Assembly: GCF_014137855.1 (NCBI RefSeq)
Contig: NZ_JACGWT010000003.1
Coordinates: forward strand, 434,001-498,000
Reading direction: 5' to 3'
Length of the DNA stretch: 64,000 nucleotides
From: Microlunatus kandeliicorticis
Lineage (GTDB): Bacteria; Actinomycetota; Actinomycetes; Propionibacteriales; Propionibacteriaceae
Under the pieces are notes generated by a model. That model worked only from the letters and a program-made list of their open reading frames with translations, was not told the origin of the DNA and made no database searches. The position numbers and the translations under genes were made by a program. Positions 15,430 to 25,956 of the stretch are shown piece by piece (positions within the stretch are counted from its first letter, which is position 1; the number at the start of each line of letters is the position of its first letter).

Positions 15430-16767
15430 TCACTCGTCGCCGAGCAGCCAGACGTCCACCTCGTCGCCCTGGGCCACGAAGTCGACGTCCTCGGCGAGCA
15501 GCACCAGCGTGTTCGCCCGGACCAGCCCGCCGAGCAGGTGCGACCCCGGTCCGCCGACCAGCGACACCGCCCGCCCGCCGTCGCGGTCGCTCTCGACCAG
15601 CCCGCGGGCGAACTGTAGCCGGTTGGGCAGCGACCGCATCGGGTGCGCAGCGCGGCAGCGGACCGGTTCGCGCTCGTAGGGAGTGGCACCCATCAGCCGC
15701 CGGATCACCGGCCGGACGAACGCCTCGAACGAGACGAAGCTGCTCACCGGGTTGCCAGGCAGCATGATCATCGGCACCCGGTCCTCGCCGATCAGCCCGA
15801 ACCCCTGCGGCTTGCCCGGCTGCATCGCGACCCGGGCGAAGTCGGTGGCGCCGAGCTCGGGCATCACCTGCTTGATCACGTCGTAGTCGCCCTCGCTGAT
15901 CCCGCCGCTGGTGAGGATCAGGTCGGCCCGGACGAGCTGGTCGGAGATCAGCTGCTTGACCGCGGCCGGGTCGTCGTCGACCAGCCCGACCCGGAACACC
16001 TGCGCGCCGGCCGCCTTGGCCGCCGCGGCGAGCAGGTAGGAGTTCGAGTCGTAGATCTCCCGGTCGCTGCTGAGCCGGTGGCCGGGCTGGACCAGCTCGG
16101 TGCCGGTGGAGACCACCACCACCCGCGGCCGCGGCCGCGGCCGCACCGTCACCTTGTCCAGGCCGATGCCGGCGAGCAGCCCGATCGCCCGCGGGCCGAG
16201 CCGCTGGCCCTCGCGGAGCACCACGGTGCCGGCGGCGACGTCCTCGCCGCGCCGGCGCACGTGCTGGCCGAGCACCGACGGCTCGACCACGGCGACCTCG
16301 CGCTCGCCGCGGTCGGTCGCCTCGTAGGGCACCACCGCGTCGGCGCCGGGCGGCAGCGGGGCGCCGGTCATGATCTTCATCGCCGACCCGGGCGAGAGCC
16401 GGTGCGGCGCCACCTGGCCGGCGGCGATCTCCCCGACCACCGGCAACCGGACCGGGGTGTCGCTCGAGGCCGTCTCGACGTCGTGCGCCTGGACGGCGTA
16501 CCCGTCCATCGCCGAGTTGTCGAAGCCGGGCAGGTCGACCGCCGCGCTGACGTCCTCGCACAGGCACAGCCCGACCGCGTCGAGCAGCTGCTGGCTGAAC
16601 GGCGGCAGCGGGTCGACGCAGGTCAGCAGGTAGTCGCGGTGGTCGGCCATCGCGCGCAGCCCGTCGACGGTGTCGGCGGGCGGGGCGGGCAGCGCCGGCC
16701 GCTCGGTGCGCTCGACCAGCGGCCGTTCGGAGTCGCGTCGTCGACCGAACAGGGGCATGGGCCCCAC
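15430..16767 (-). CDS. moeA: Molybdopterin molybdotransferase MoeA / Glp
   Basis: Protein of 445 aa (or 442 from the ATG at 16758) of the MoeA/gephyrin family. It contains PGFDNSAMDGYAV, GAPLPPGADAVVP, STGTEL, DSNSYLL, TSGGISEGDYD and MLPGNPVSSFVSFEAFVRP, covering the active-site cleft. With moaB and moaC downstream it may serve cofactor synthesis; with glpR in the same run it is the likely Glp paralogue, which has been tied to cell division in corynebacteria. Both roles are possible. Confidence 0.93.
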   Translation of the reverse strand: MGPMPLFGRRRDSERPLVERTERPALPAPPADTVDGLRAMADHRDYLLTCVDPLPPFSQQLLDAVGLCLCEDVSAAVDLPGFDNSAMDGYAVQAHDVETASSDTPVRLPVVGEIAAGQVAPHRLSPGSAMKIMTGAPLPPGADAVVPYEATDRGEREVAVVEPSVLGQHVRRRGEDVAAGTVVLREGQRLGPRAIGLLAGIGLDKVTVRPRPRPRVVVVSTGTELVQPGHRLSSDREIYDSNSYLLAAAAKAAGAQVFRVGLVDDDPAAVKQLISDQLVRADLILTSGGISEGDYDVIKQVMPELGATDFARVAMQPGKPQGFGLIGEDRVPMIMLPGNPVSSFVSFEAFVRPVIRRLMGATPYEREPVRCRAAHPMRSLPNRLQFARGLVESDRDGGRAVSLVGGPGSHLLGGLVRANTLVLLAEDVDFVAQGDEVDVWLLGDE

Positions 16768-16862
16768 CCTAGTGTTCGACCACGGCCGAGCCGCGGACCT
16801 CGGCGCCGGGGTGCGGGTCCTTGTCGCCCACCGGCGTCGGTGCCGACCAGTAGCGTGAGGAC

Positions 16863-17825
16863 ATGGCCAGCAGCAAGCCGCCCGCCGCCGAGCTCGAGGT
16901 GGGCGGCCGCACGGTGAAGATCACCAACCCGGACCGGGTCTACTTCTCCGCGCGGGACGAGACCAAGCTCGACCTCGCCCACTACTACCTCGACGTGGCC
17001 GACGGGATCACCCGGGCGCTGTACGAACGACCGTGCATGCTGCACCGCTTCCCCACCGGCACCGACGGCGAGAAGGTGCACCAGAAGCGGCTGCCGCACG
17101 GCGCCCCGGACTGGGTGGAGACCGTACGGGTCACCTTCCCGCGGTATGCGCGGACCGCCGACGAGCTCTGCGTCACCGAGCCGGCCATGGTGGTCTGGGC
17201 GGTGCAGATGTCCACCGTCGAGTTCCACCCGTGGAACAGCCGCCGTGCGGACGTGGAGAAGCCCGACGAGTGGCGGATCGACCTCGACCCCGGGACGGAG
17301 TGCGACTTCGCCCGGGTGCAACGGGTGGCCGGAGTGGCCCACGAGGTGCTCGACGAGCTCGGGGCGGTCGGCTGGCCGAAGACCTCGGGCGGGAACGGGC
17401 TGCACGTCTACGTCCGGATCGGTGCCGAGCACGGGTTCGGCGACCTGCGCCGGGCCGCGCTGGCCTTCGCCCGCGAGGTCGAGCGGCGCACCGACGACGC
17501 GACCACCACCTGGTGGCGCAAGGACCGCGACCCGTCGAAGGTCTTCGTCGACTACAACCAGAACACCCGCGACCACACCATCGCCGCCGCCTACTCCGTC
17601 CGCGGCAACCCCGAGGGCACCGTGTCGACGCCGGTCCGCTGGGAGGAGATCGACGACGTCGACCCGCGCGACTTCACCATCGCCACCGTCCCGGCCCGCT
17701 ACGCCGAGCTCGGCGACCTGCACGCGGGCATCGACGACGCCGTCTTCTCCATCGCCCCGCTGCTGGAGTGGGCCGACCGGGACGAGAAGCAGGGCGCCGA
17801 GACGCCGCCCGAACCCGAGGCCTGA
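16863..17825 (+). CDS. Stand-alone LigD-type primase-polymerase
   Basis: Archaeo-eukaryotic primase-like polymerase domain of 320 aa, as in the polymerase part of LigD or mycobacterial Prim-PolC. Motifs: the metal-binding pair in WRIDLDPG (D140 and D142), SGGNGLHVYV (nucleotide-binding His), and VFVDYNQN with the third acidic residue, then the family segment ATVPARYAELGDLH. No ligase or nuclease domain follows. Such free polymerases fill short gaps in break repair or excision repair. ATG start. It is divergent from moeA. Its 3' end runs into a repeat array. Confidence 0.92.
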   Translation: MASSKPPAAELEVGGRTVKITNPDRVYFSARDETKLDLAHYYLDVADGITRALYERPCMLHRFPTGTDGEKVHQKRLPHGAPDWVETVRVTFPRYARTADELCVTEPAMVVWAVQMSTVEFHPWNSRRADVEKPDEWRIDLDPGTECDFARVQRVAGVAHEVLDELGAVGWPKTSGGNGLHVYVRIGAEHGFGDLRRAALAFAREVERRTDDATTTWWRKDRDPSKVFVDYNQNTRDHTIAAAYSVRGNPEGTVSTPVRWEEIDDVDPRDFTIATVPARYAELGDLHAGIDDAVFSIAPLLEWADRDEKQGAETPPEPEA

Positions 17826-17835
17826 CGACCGCGCT

Positions 17836-18030
17836 TCGACAGGCTCAGCGCGCGTTCCTCGGCGACCACCCCGTGCCCTGCGCTCAGCGCGCGTCCCCCA
17901 GTGGCCACCCGGGGCCCTGAGCCTGTCGAAGGGCCAGGGCCGTGCTCCCCCGCCGCGCTTCGACAGGCTCAGCGCGCATGCTCCCGGCGCGCGAGCTCCC
18001 CGGCGCGCTTCGACAGGCTCAGCGCGCGTT
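17836..18030. repeat. CTTCGACAGGCTCAG repeat array 1
   Basis: Four or more copies of CTTCGACAGGCTCAG or its reverse complement, with GCGCG flanks, between two convergent stop codons. REP-like; can fold as hairpins. Confidence 0.9.
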
Positions 18031-18031
18031 C

Positions 18032-18583
18032 TCAGTCCAGGACCAGGTGCTGGCGGCCGTCGATCAGCTCGCGGACGGCGTCGGCGTGGCCGGCGTGGGT
18101 GGCGGTCTCGACCAGCAGGTGCACCAGCACCTCGGTGCCGGTCGCGGGACGCCAGTCGCCGAACAACCCGTCGGGCCACCAGGCGACCGGGGCGGCCAGG
18201 TCGATCCCCGCCAGCACGGCGTCGCTCCGGCCGCACTCCGCCGTGTAGCCGGCCACGGCGTCCGCGGCGCTGATCCCGGCCCCGAGCCGCCAGCCGTCCT
18301 GGTTCGCCGCCAGCAGCTCGGCCGCGCGCGGATCACCGCCGAGCACCCCGCTGACCCAGAACAGCTCGTCGTCGTGGGTGACGTGGCTCAGCAGCTGGGG
18401 CAGCGTCCAGCCCGAGGGCAACAGCACCCGCTGGGCGGTCTCCTCGTCCAGCCCGTCGAGCGCGTCGAGCAGGTGCCGGCGCTGGGCGGCCAGCTGTCCG
18501 AGCAGCTGCTCGCGCACCGGGTCGGGTTTCGGCCGGGACGGCGGGCCGGCGGGCGTTCCGGCGTCATCGCTCATGACCGTCAC
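18032..18583 (-). CDS. DinB/maleylpyruvate-isomerase-N family protein
   Basis: Protein of 183 aa with the four-helix DinB-superfamily pattern: [45 protein letters not shown] (first conserved His), and [24 protein letters not shown] (C-terminal His pair). In actinobacteria this fold includes mycothiol-dependent enzymes. An ATG three codons in (18574) is an alternative start. The stop codon lies right at the repeat array. Confidence 0.8.
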   Translation of the reverse strand: MTVMSDDAGTPAGPPSRPKPDPVREQLLGQLAAQRRHLLDALDGLDEETAQRVLLPSGWTLPQLLSHVTHDDELFWVSGVLGGDPRAAELLAANQDGWRLGAGISAADAVAGYTAECGRSDAVLAGIDLAAPVAWWPDGLFGDWRPATGTEVLVHLLVETATHAGHADAVRELIDGRQHLVLD

Positions 18584-18612
18584 GCTAGGGCCTGCACGTA
18601 GACTCGTGGGTC

Positions 18613-19038
18613 GTGATGCGGACGATGTTCAAGTCGAAGATCCACCGGGCCACGGTGACCCACGCGGATCTGCACTACGTCGGTTCGCTCACCATCGACG
18701 CCGAGCTGATGCGGGCCGCCGACCTGCTCCCCGGCGAGCAGGTCTCGGTGGTCGACGTGACCAACGGCGAGCGGCTCGAGACCTACGTGATCGAGGGTGT
18801 TCCCGGCTCCGGGGTGATCGGCGTCAACGGCGCCGCGGCCCACCGGATCCACCCGGACGACACGGTGATCATCATCTCGTACGGCCAGTTCGACGACGCC
18901 GAGGCGCGGACGTTCACCCCGACCGTCGTGCACGTCGACCGCCAGAACGCGATCCTCGGGGTCGGCTCCGACCCGGCCGAGTCGCTCGACGACCGGGCGG
19001 CCACCCCGGTCGGCGCCCTCCGCGCCGCGCAGGGCTGA
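18613..19038 (+). CDS. panD: Aspartate 1-decarboxylase precursor
   Basis: Makes beta-alanine from L-aspartate for pantothenate. It is a pyruvoyl enzyme: self-cleavage occurs between Gly24 and Ser25 in HYVGSLTID. The N-terminus [21 protein letters not shown] and the segment [25 protein letters not shown] (about 75-100) are canonical. First gene of panD-panB-panC-fthC; five bases separate it from panB. Confidence 0.97.
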   Translation: MMRTMFKSKIHRATVTHADLHYVGSLTIDAELMRAADLLPGEQVSVVDVTNGERLETYVIEGVPGSGVIGVNGAAAHRIHPDDTVIIISYGQFDDAEARTFTPTVVHVDRQNAILGVGSDPAESLDDRAATPVGALRAAQG

Positions 19039-19043
19039 CCGCC

Positions 19044-19859
19044 GTGCCTCGACGGGTCCGGATCCCCGACCTCCAGGCGGCCAAGCGCGAGGGCCGGCGC
19101 TGGGCGATGCTGACCAGCTACGACACCTCCACCGCGGCGATCTTCGAACAGGCGGGCGTCGAGGCGCTGCTGGTCGGCGACTCCGCCGCCAACACCGTCT
19201 ACGGCTATCCGAGCACCCTGGCCGTCACGGTCGACGAGCTGATCCCGCTGGCCGCCGCGGTGGTCCGCTCGACCAGCCGCGCGCTGGTGGTGGCCGACCT
19301 GCCGTTCGGCTCCTACGAGCAGGGGCCGGCCCAGGCGCTGGCCACCGCCACCCGGTTCATGAAGGAGACCGGCTGCGCCGCGGTCAAGCTCGAGGGCGGG
19401 GTCCGGATGGCCGCCCAGATCGCCGCGATCACCGCCGCCGGCATCCCGGTGATGGGACACATCGGCTTCACCCCGCAGTCCGAGCACGGCCTCGGTGGTT
19501 ACCGGGTGCAGGGCCGCGGCGAGCAGTCCGACCGGGTTCGCGCGGACGCCCGGGCGGTGGCCGAGGCGGGCGCGTTCGCGGTGGTGCTCGAGATGGTCCC
19601 GGGGCCGCTGGCCACCGAGATCACCCGCGAGCTGCCGATCCCCACCGTGGGCATCGGCGCCGGGGCGGGCACCGACGCCCAGGTGCTGGTCTGGCAGGAC
19701 ATGGCCGGTCTGACCCCGCGGACCGGCAAATTCGTCAAGCGGTACGCCGAGCTCGGCACCGTGCTCGGGGACGCGGCCCGCGCCTACGTCACCGAGGTGG
19801 CCGAGGGCACCTATCCGGGACCTGAGCACACCTTCGACCTGCCCGCCGACCCGGCGTGA
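19044..19859 (+). CDS. panB: 3-methyl-2-oxobutanoate hydroxymethyltransferase
   Basis: Transfers a hydroxymethyl group from methylene-THF to 2-oxoisovalerate, giving ketopantoate. About 271 aa from the GTG at 19044. Motifs: [60 protein letters not shown] and [20 protein letters not shown]. The start was set by homology and by the five-base gap after panD; a longer upstream frame overlaps panD. Confidence 0.96.
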   Translation: MPRRVRIPDLQAAKREGRRWAMLTSYDTSTAAIFEQAGVEALLVGDSAANTVYGYPSTLAVTVDELIPLAAAVVRSTSRALVVADLPFGSYEQGPAQALATATRFMKETGCAAVKLEGGVRMAAQIAAITAAGIPVMGHIGFTPQSEHGLGGYRVQGRGEQSDRVRADARAVAEAGAFAVVLEMVPGPLATEITRELPIPTVGIGAGAGTDAQVLVWQDMAGLTPRTGKFVKRYAELGTVLGDAARAYVTEVAEGTYPGPEHTFDLPADPA

Positions 19860-19866
19860 GGCGACG

Positions 19867-20712
19867 GTGAGGGTCGCGCGGTCGAGGGCCGAGCTGGCCC
19901 AGCTGCGGCCCGAGCTGACCGGTCGGCTGGGTTTCGTCCCCACCATGGGCGCGCTGCACGACGGGCACCTGTCGCTGGTCGAGCAGGCCCGGAGCCGCGC
20001 CGACGCGGTCGCGGTGAGCATCTTCGTCAACCCGCTGCAGTTCGGGCCGACCGAGGACTTCGACGCCTACCCGCGACCGATCGAGGACGACCTGGCCCGG
20101 TGCGAGGCGGCCGGCGTCGCCCTGGTCTTCGCCCCCACCGCCGCCGACCTGGTCGGCACCGACCCGCAGGTCCGGGTCAGCGCCGGGGCGCTCGGCACGG
20201 TGCTCGAGGGCGCCAGCCGCCCCGGGCACTTCGACGGCGTGCTCACCATCGTGCTCAAGCTGCTGCACCTGGTCGCGCCGGACGTCGCCGTGTTCGGCCG
20301 CAAGGACGCCCAACAGCTCGCCTGCATTGAGGCGATGGTCGCCGACCTGGACGTGCCGGTCGAGATCGTCGGCGCGCCGATCGTCCGCGAGCCGGACGGG
20401 CTGGCGCTGTCCAGCCGGAACGCCTACCTGACGCCCGAGCAGCGGGCCGACGCGGTCGCGCTCTCCCGGGCCCTGACCGCCGCGGCCTGGGAGACCGACG
20501 CCGAAGGCGCGCTGCGGGCCGGCCGACGGGTGCTGGCCGCCGCCGAGGCCGCCTCGCCCTGGGTGGCCACCGACTACGCGGCCCTCGTCGACCCGCGGAC
20601 GTTCGCGCCGGTCGGCGCCGACCACCGCGGTCCGGCTCTGCTCGCGCTGGCCGTCCGGGTCGGCAGCACCCGGCTGATCGACAACCGGCTGCTCGAGCTC
20701 ACCGGGCCGTGA
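19867..20712 (+). CDS. panC: Pantothenate synthetase
   Basis: ATP-dependent ligase joining pantoate and beta-alanine. 281 aa with GFVPTMGALHDGHLSLV (HxGH-type nucleotide site), VSIFVNPLQFGPTEDFDAYPR, RPGHFDGVLTIVLKLL, FGRKDAQQ and LALSSRNAYL. GTG start seven bases after panB. Ends overlapping the next gene by four bases. Confidence 0.97.
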   Translation: MRVARSRAELAQLRPELTGRLGFVPTMGALHDGHLSLVEQARSRADAVAVSIFVNPLQFGPTEDFDAYPRPIEDDLARCEAAGVALVFAPTAADLVGTDPQVRVSAGALGTVLEGASRPGHFDGVLTIVLKLLHLVAPDVAVFGRKDAQQLACIEAMVADLDVPVEIVGAPIVREPDGLALSSRNAYLTPEQRADAVALSRALTAAAWETDAEGALRAGRRVLAAAEAASPWVATDYAALVDPRTFAPVGADHRGPALLALAVRVGSTRLIDNRLLELTGP

Positions 20713-21311
20713 GCGACGACCCGACCGCGGCCAAGCGAGCGCTGCGCCGCGAGCTGCTGGCCGCCCGCCGGGACCGCCCGGAGGCGCTCCGGGCCCGGTC
20801 GGACAAGGCCCGGCTTGCGGTGCTCGGCGCGCAGCTGGCCGCCACCGCGCCCGCCTGCGTGGCCTGCTATCTGTCCGCGCCGCCCGAGCCCGACACGGTG
20901 AAGCTGATCGGTCGGCTCGCCGCCGCCGGAGTGGAGGTGCTGCTCCCGGTGGTGCCGGCGGTCGACCGGGCCGGTGGGCTGCCGGAGCCGGACTGGGCGC
21001 TCTACGCCGGCCCGGACCGGTTGGCCGAGGGCGGCTTCGGGATCGTCGGGCCCACCACCGCCCCACAGGGCGCCGAGGCGCTCGGCGGGGCCGAGCTGAT
21101 CATGCTCCCCGGGCTGGCCGGCACCCGGCACGGTGACCGGTTGGGCCGGGGCGGCGGCTGGTACGACCGGGCGCTGGCCCACGCGACCCCCGGCGTCCCG
21201 ACCGTGCTGCTGCTCGACGACGACGAGGTGCTCGAGACCCTCCCGACCGAGCCGTGGGACCGCCGGGTGAGCACGCTGGTCACCCCGCGCGGCTGGATCG
21301 ACTGCGGTTGA
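20709..21311 (+). CDS. 5-formyltetrahydrofolate cyclo-ligase
   Basis: Converts 5-formyl-THF to 5,10-methenyl-THF. 200 aa with the N-terminal KRALRRELLAARR, the PEPDTVKLI segment, and the C-terminal LPGLAGTRHGDRLGRGGGWYDRAL signature. Overlap GTGA with panC indicates coupling; the link is through methylene-THF used by PanB. Confidence 0.93.
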   Translation: MSDDPTAAKRALRRELLAARRDRPEALRARSDKARLAVLGAQLAATAPACVACYLSAPPEPDTVKLIGRLAAAGVEVLLPVVPAVDRAGGLPEPDWALYAGPDRLAEGGFGIVGPTTAPQGAEALGGAELIMLPGLAGTRHGDRLGRGGGWYDRALAHATPGVPTVLLLDDDEVLETLPTEPWDRRVSTLVTPRGWIDCG

Positions 21312-21378
21312 GCCGCGCCCCCGCCGCTCACTCCTCCCCCTGGAGCGGCGACGGGGGCGCGTGGTCCTGTTGGGCCGG

Positions 21379-22482
21379 TCAGCTCGCCGGCACGAAGGCC
21401 GAGCGGTGCACGGTGACCACCTGGCCGGCGTCCTGGATGCCGACGAACCCGGCGATCGCCCACGCCGAGGCGTAGAGCCGGCCGTGCGACCAGAGCAGAC
21501 CGGACGGCATCGTGACGGCGGCGAAGGTCTGGTGACCGCAGCGGTCGATCCGGACGATCCGGCCCACCGTGCTCGGGTCGAAGTCCGGCCCGGGCTCGCC
21601 GGCCGGGGCGCCGTAGGTCACCTCGGAGGCGTAGACGTTCCCGCGCCGGTCGAGGGCGACCCCGGTCGGCGCGTCCAACCCGCTGATCACCCGCAGGATC
21701 CTCCAGGTGCGGGCGTCCAGCACGTAGATCCGGCCCTGACCCGGAGCCTCGGCCGAGAGCCCGGACACGTACAGCGTGTTCCGCGGACCGGCCACGATCC
21801 CGGTCGGCACCGGGTCGCACCCGGTGCCGTCGGCGGTGTTGTTGCCGGTGTTCCCCGAGCAGAGACTGCCGGTCCGGACCAGCGGCAGCGCCTTCGCCCG
21901 GGTCACCGCGCCGTCCCGGAGCCGCACCCGCAGCAGGTCGTTCGCGCCCGCGTCGGCCACGATCACCGAGTCGCGGTGCACGGGGTCGGGGACCACGTAG
22001 TAGGGGTTGCTCAGGCTGTCGGCGTCCGGACCGGTCTGCTGGACCTGTCCGTCGGGGTTGTTCGCCTTCTCGTAGGCGAGCAGGTCGGTGATCTTGCGGG
22101 GCGTCCCGCCGTCGCGGGCCACGAACACCGAGGCCGCCGTCGACGGCAGCGGGGTGTCCTGACCTCCGCCGGTGACGATCACCAGCCACCGGCCCATCCG
22201 CGTCACGCCCTGCGGCTGCGCGTCGCCGAACCCCGTCACGGCGACGCTCTTCGCCCCGGTCCATCGGTCGATCCGGGTGATCTGTCTCGGCCCATTCTCG
22301 GCCACGTACAGGTAGCGACCGCCGTCGGCGATCTGGAACGGCCCGTTGAGACCCGAGGCCACCACCCGGACCGGTGACGGCGACCCGCCTCCCCGGCTCT
22401 CGGCCGCCGCCGGTGCGACGGTCAGTCCTACGGCACAGGTCGCCGCCGCGGTCACGGCGAGCACACGCGCTGCGTTGCGCAT
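21379..22482 (-). CDS. Secreted ScyD/ScyE-like beta-propeller protein
   Basis: About 367 aa from the ATG at 22482. A clear Sec signal peptide (MRNAARVLAVTAAATCAVGLTVAPAAA), then NHL/six-blade-type repeats: VASGLNGPFQIADGGRYLYVAENGP, GRIYVLDARTWRIL, APTGVALDRRGNVYASE. Matches the ScyD/ScyE family by layout. Function outside cyanobacterial scytonemin clusters is not known. Monocistronic between convergent fthC and ileS. Confidence 0.8.
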   Translation of the reverse strand: MRNAARVLAVTAAATCAVGLTVAPAAAESRGGGSPSPVRVVASGLNGPFQIADGGRYLYVAENGPRQITRIDRWTGAKSVAVTGFGDAQPQGVTRMGRWLVIVTGGGQDTPLPSTAASVFVARDGGTPRKITDLLAYEKANNPDGQVQQTGPDADSLSNPYYVVPDPVHRDSVIVADAGANDLLRVRLRDGAVTRAKALPLVRTGSLCSGNTGNNTADGTGCDPVPTGIVAGPRNTLYVSGLSAEAPGQGRIYVLDARTWRILRVISGLDAPTGVALDRRGNVYASEVTYGAPAGEPGPDFDPSTVGRIVRIDRCGHQTFAAVTMPSGLLWSHGRLYASAWAIAGFVGIQDAGQVVTVHRSAFVPAS

Positions 22483-22618
22483 TCGATCCCCCAAGACGAT
22501 CACCGGACGGACCCCGGTGGCCCGTTCTCCGGGCAACGTAGCGGCTGCGCTGTGCTTTCGCTGAGAAACTCAGAAAGTCAGAAAAGTGGACGATCCCGCC
22601 ACCGGCGAGCGCCGCGAC

Positions 22619-22646
22619 GGGCCCGTCCGCGGGTGCGGACGGGCCC
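22619..22646. terminator. Perfect GC hairpin after ileS
   Basis: GGGCCCGTCCGC-GGGT-GCGGACGGGCCC, a 12-bp perfect stem with a four-base loop in the gap downstream of ileS. No T run, but placed as a transcription end. Confidence 0.7.
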
Positions 22647-22680
22647 GCCGGGGCAGGCTCTCACCGCCGGCGGTCGAAGG

Positions 22681-25600
22681 TCAGCGACGCTCGAGCGCGA
22701 CGACCCAGACCGCGCGACCGCCCCCGAGGTCGACCCGGGTGTCGCCGCTCGGATCTGCGACCTCCAGCTCGAGGGTCAGGGTCTCCTCGCGGATCAGCTC
22801 GGCGTGCCGTTCGACCGCGGCCCGGACCTCGTCCTCACCGCCGAGCACCAACCGGATCCGGTCGCTGACCTCGAGCCCGGCGTCGCGTCGCGCCTGCTGG
22901 ACGGCCCGGACGACGTCGCGCGCCACCCCCTCGGCGGCCAGCTCGGGCGTCACCTCGGTGTCCAGCACCACGAAGCCGGAACCGGGCAGGGTGCCGACCG
23001 CGCGGTGGTCTTCCCCCTCGCCGGCGCCGGTGATCACCGTCTGCAGGGTGTACTCGCCCTCCTGCAGGGCGATGCCGCCGCTGACCACGGTGCCGTCGTC
23101 GCCGACCGACCAGTCCCCGCTCTTCGCGGCCCGGATCGCAGTCTGGACGTCCTTGCCCAGCCGTGGCCCGGCGGCGCGGGCGTTGACCTGGAGGGTCTGG
23201 CTGACCCCCATCGCGGCCCCCGCCTCGGACAGCTCGACCAGCTCGACCCCGCGGACGTTGAGCTCGTCGGCGATCAGCGCGGTGAACGGCGCGAGCGCGG
23301 CCGCGTCCTCGGTGACCACGGTCAGCGAGGTCAGCGGCAGCCGGACCCGCAAGCCGTTCGCCTTGCGCAGGGCCGATCCGGCCGAGCAGACGTCGCGGAC
23401 GCGGTCCATCGCGGCGACCAGCCCCGGGTCGTCGGGCAGGGCGGTGGCGTCCGGCCAGTCGGTCAGGTGGACCGACCGCTCACCGGTCAGCCCGCGCCAG
23501 ACCTCCTCGGTGATCAACGGCAGCAGCGGCGCGGCCACCCGGCAGGTGGTCTCGAGCACGGTCCACAGCGTGTCGAACGCGGCGACCGAGGTCTCGCTCT
23601 CGCCGTCCCAGAAGCGGTCCCGCGACCGCCGGACGTACCAGTTGCTCAGCACGTCGAGGAACCCGCGGACCGCGTCGCAGGCCGCGGCCACGTCGAGCTG
23701 GTCGAGCGCGCTCTCGACCTCCACCACCAGCTGGCGGAGCTTGGCCAGCACGTAGCGGTCGAGCACGTCGGTCGAGTCGACCGACCGCTTCGCGTCGTAC
23801 CCCTGCCCGCCGCGGGCCACCCCGGCGTAGAGCGCGAAGAAGTACCAGGTGTTCCACAGCGGGATGATCACCTGCCGGACGCCCTCGCGGATGCCCTGCT
23901 CGGTGACGATCAGGTTGCCGCCGCGCAGGATCGGGCTGGACATCAGGAACCAGCGCATCGCGTCGGCACCGTCGCGGTCGAAGACCTCGCGGACGTCGGG
24001 ATAGTTGCGCAGCGACTTGCTCATCTTCTGCCCGTCGCTGCCCAGCACGATGCCGTGGCTGATGCAGCTGCTGAACGCCGGCCGGTCGAACAGCGCGGTG
24101 GCCAGGACGTGCATGGTGTAGAACCAGCCGCGGGTCTGCCCGATGTACTCGACGATGAAGTCGCCCGGGTAGTGGTGCTCGAACCAGTCGGTGTTCTCGA
24201 ACGGGTAGTGCACCTGCGCGTAGGGCATCGAGCCGGAGTCGAACCACACGTCGAGGACGTCCTCGACCCGGCGCATGGTCGACCTCCCGGTCGGGTCGTC
24301 CGGGTTGGGTCGGGTCAGCTCGTCGATGAACGGCCGGTGCAGGTCGGTGACCTCCACCCCGAAGTCGGCCTCGAGCTCGGCGATCGAGCCGTAGACGTCG
24401 ATCCGCGGGTAGGCGGGGTCGTCGGAGCGCCAGATCGGGATCGGGCTGCCCCAGAAGCGGTTCCGGCTGATCGACCAGTCGCGGGCGTTGGCCAGCCACT
24501 TGCCGAACTGGCCGTCCTTGACGTGCTCGGGCACCCAGGTGATCTGCTGGTTGAGCTCGCCCATCCGGTCCTTGATCGCCGTGACCTGGACGAACCAGCT
24601 CGAGACGCCCTTGTAGATCAACGGGTTCCGGCACCGCCAGCAGTGCGGGTAGGAGTGGGCGTAGCTCTCGTGCCGGAGCAGCACCGTGCCCCGGGTGACG
24701 GAGCTGCCCTTCGACGGGCTCAGGGCACCGTGGTCCTGGCTCAGGGCCCGGGTGCTCGCCTTGAGGTCGTCGATGATCGGCAGGTTGGCGTCGAAGACGA
24801 GCAGCCCGGCGTAGTCGTCGACCGGCGCGGTGAACTTGCCGTCCGGACCGACCGGCATCACCGCCTCGATGCCCTCGCGGTCGGTGACCTCCTTGTCGTC
24901 CTCGCCGAAGGCCCCGGCAGTGTGCACCAGACCGGTGCCGTCCTCGGTGGTGACGAAGTCGCCCGGGACGATCCGGAACGCGTTCTCGTGCCCCAGGTAG
25001 TAGGAGAACGGCGGCGTGTAGGACCGGCCGAGCAGGTCGGACCCCTTCAGCCGTTCGACGACCCGGTCCGCGGCGTCCTCCCCGAGCTCGCGCGCGTACG
25101 CGCCGAGCCGGGCCTCGGCGATCACGAACCGCTCGTCGGCGTAATCACCGGTGCCCTGCACCACCACGTAGTCGATGTCCTCGCCGACCACGATGGCCAG
25201 GTTGCTCGGCAGCGTCCACGGCGTGGTGGTCCAGATCAGCGCCAACTCACCGGTCTCCAGCCGCAGCCCGACGGTCACCGCCGGGTCGTTGCGGATCTGG
25301 TAGACGTCCTCGTCCATCCGCAGCTCGTGGCTCGACAGCGGCGTCTCGTCGTTCCAGCAGTAGGGCAGCACCCGCCAGCCCTCGTAGACCAGACCCTTGT
25401 CGTACAACGACTTGAAGGCCCACAGCACGCTCTCCATGAAGGTGATGTCGAGCGTCTTGTAGTCGTGGTCGAAGTCGACCCAGCGGGCCTGCCGGGTGAC
25501 GTAGTCCTGCCACTCCTCGGTGTACTTGAGCACCGAGGACCGGCAGGCCTCGTTGAACTTCTCGATGCCCAGCCCGAGGATGTCCTCCTTGGTCTTGAGC

Positions 25601-25956
25601 CCGAGCTGGCTCATCGCCTCGAGCTCGGCGGGCAGCCCGTGGCAGTCCCAGCCGAAGCGGCGCTCGACGTGCCGGCCGCGCATGGTCTGGAAGCGCGGGA
25701 CGATGTCCTTGACGTAACCGGTCAGCAGGTGCCCGTAGTGCGGCAGCCCGTTGGCGAAGGGCGGGCCGTCGTAGAAGACGAACTCGTTGGCCCCGTTCTC
25801 GCCGGTCGGGTTGCGGTCGACCGAGGCGGCGAAGGTGCCGTCGGCTCGCCAGTAGCCGAGCACCCGCTCCTCGATCTCGGGGAAGCGCGGACCGGACGGG
25901 ACGCGGAACGCCTCCTCGCCGGGAGTGCGGCCGCTGCTGGCTTTCGGGTAGACCAT
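22681..25956 (-). CDS. ileS: Isoleucyl-tRNA synthetase
   Basis: Charges tRNA-Ile. 1,091 aa of the large type with a C-terminal anticodon domain. The class I signatures are HYGH (73-76, in PHYGHLLTG) and KMSKS (around 642). The editing domain has [13 protein letters not shown] and [15 protein letters not shown]. An in-frame insertion at about residues 398-420 ([14 protein letters not shown]) is made of the CTTCGACGGGCTCAG repeat family and lies between DLKA and [20 protein letters not shown], where I do not expect one from other IleS proteins. Translation is probably controlled by the T-box upstream. Confidence 0.98.
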   Translation of the reverse strand: MVYPKASSGRTPGEEAFRVPSGPRFPEIEERVLGYWRADGTFAASVDRNPTGENGANEFVFYDGPPFANGLPHYGHLLTGYVKDIVPRFQTMRGRHVERRFGWDCHGLPAELEAMSQLGLKTKEDILGLGIEKFNEACRSSVLKYTEEWQDYVTRQARWVDFDHDYKTLDITFMESVLWAFKSLYDKGLVYEGWRVLPYCWNDETPLSSHELRMDEDVYQIRNDPAVTVGLRLETGELALIWTTTPWTLPSNLAIVVGEDIDYVVVQGTGDYADERFVIAEARLGAYARELGEDAADRVVERLKGSDLLGRSYTPPFSYYLGHENAFRIVPGDFVTTEDGTGLVHTAGAFGEDDKEVTDREGIEAVMPVGPDGKFTAPVDDYAGLLVFDANLPIIDDLKASTRALSQDHGALSPSKGSSVTRGTVLLRHESYAHSYPHCWRCRNPLIYKGVSSWFVQVTAIKDRMGELNQQITWVPEHVKDGQFGKWLANARDWSISRNRFWGSPIPIWRSDDPAYPRIDVYGSIAELEADFGVEVTDLHRPFIDELTRPNPDDPTGRSTMRRVEDVLDVWFDSGSMPYAQVHYPFENTDWFEHHYPGDFIVEYIGQTRGWFYTMHVLATALFDRPAFSSCISHGIVLGSDGQKMSKSLRNYPDVREVFDRDGADAMRWFLMSSPILRGGNLIVTEQGIREGVRQVIIPLWNTWYFFALYAGVARGGQGYDAKRSVDSTDVLDRYVLAKLRQLVVEVESALDQLDVAAACDAVRGFLDVLSNWYVRRSRDRFWDGESETSVAAFDTLWTVLETTCRVAAPLLPLITEEVWRGLTGERSVHLTDWPDATALPDDPGLVAAMDRVRDVCSAGSALRKANGLRVRLPLTSLTVVTEDAAALAPFTALIADELNVRGVELVELSEAGAAMGVSQTLQVNARAAGPRLGKDVQTAIRAAKSGDWSVGDDGTVVSGGIALQEGEYTLQTVITGAGEGEDHRAVGTLPGSGFVVLDTEVTPELAAEGVARDVVRAVQQARRDAGLEVSDRIRLVLGGEDEVRAAVERHAELIREETLTLELEVADPSGDTRVDLGGGRAVWVVALERR
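24694..24762. repeat. Repeat element inside ileS
   Basis: CCCTTCGACGGGCTCAGGGC at 24707-24726, with a second GGCTCAGGGC just after. Same family as the intergenic arrays, kept in frame within the synthetase gene. Confidence 0.8.
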
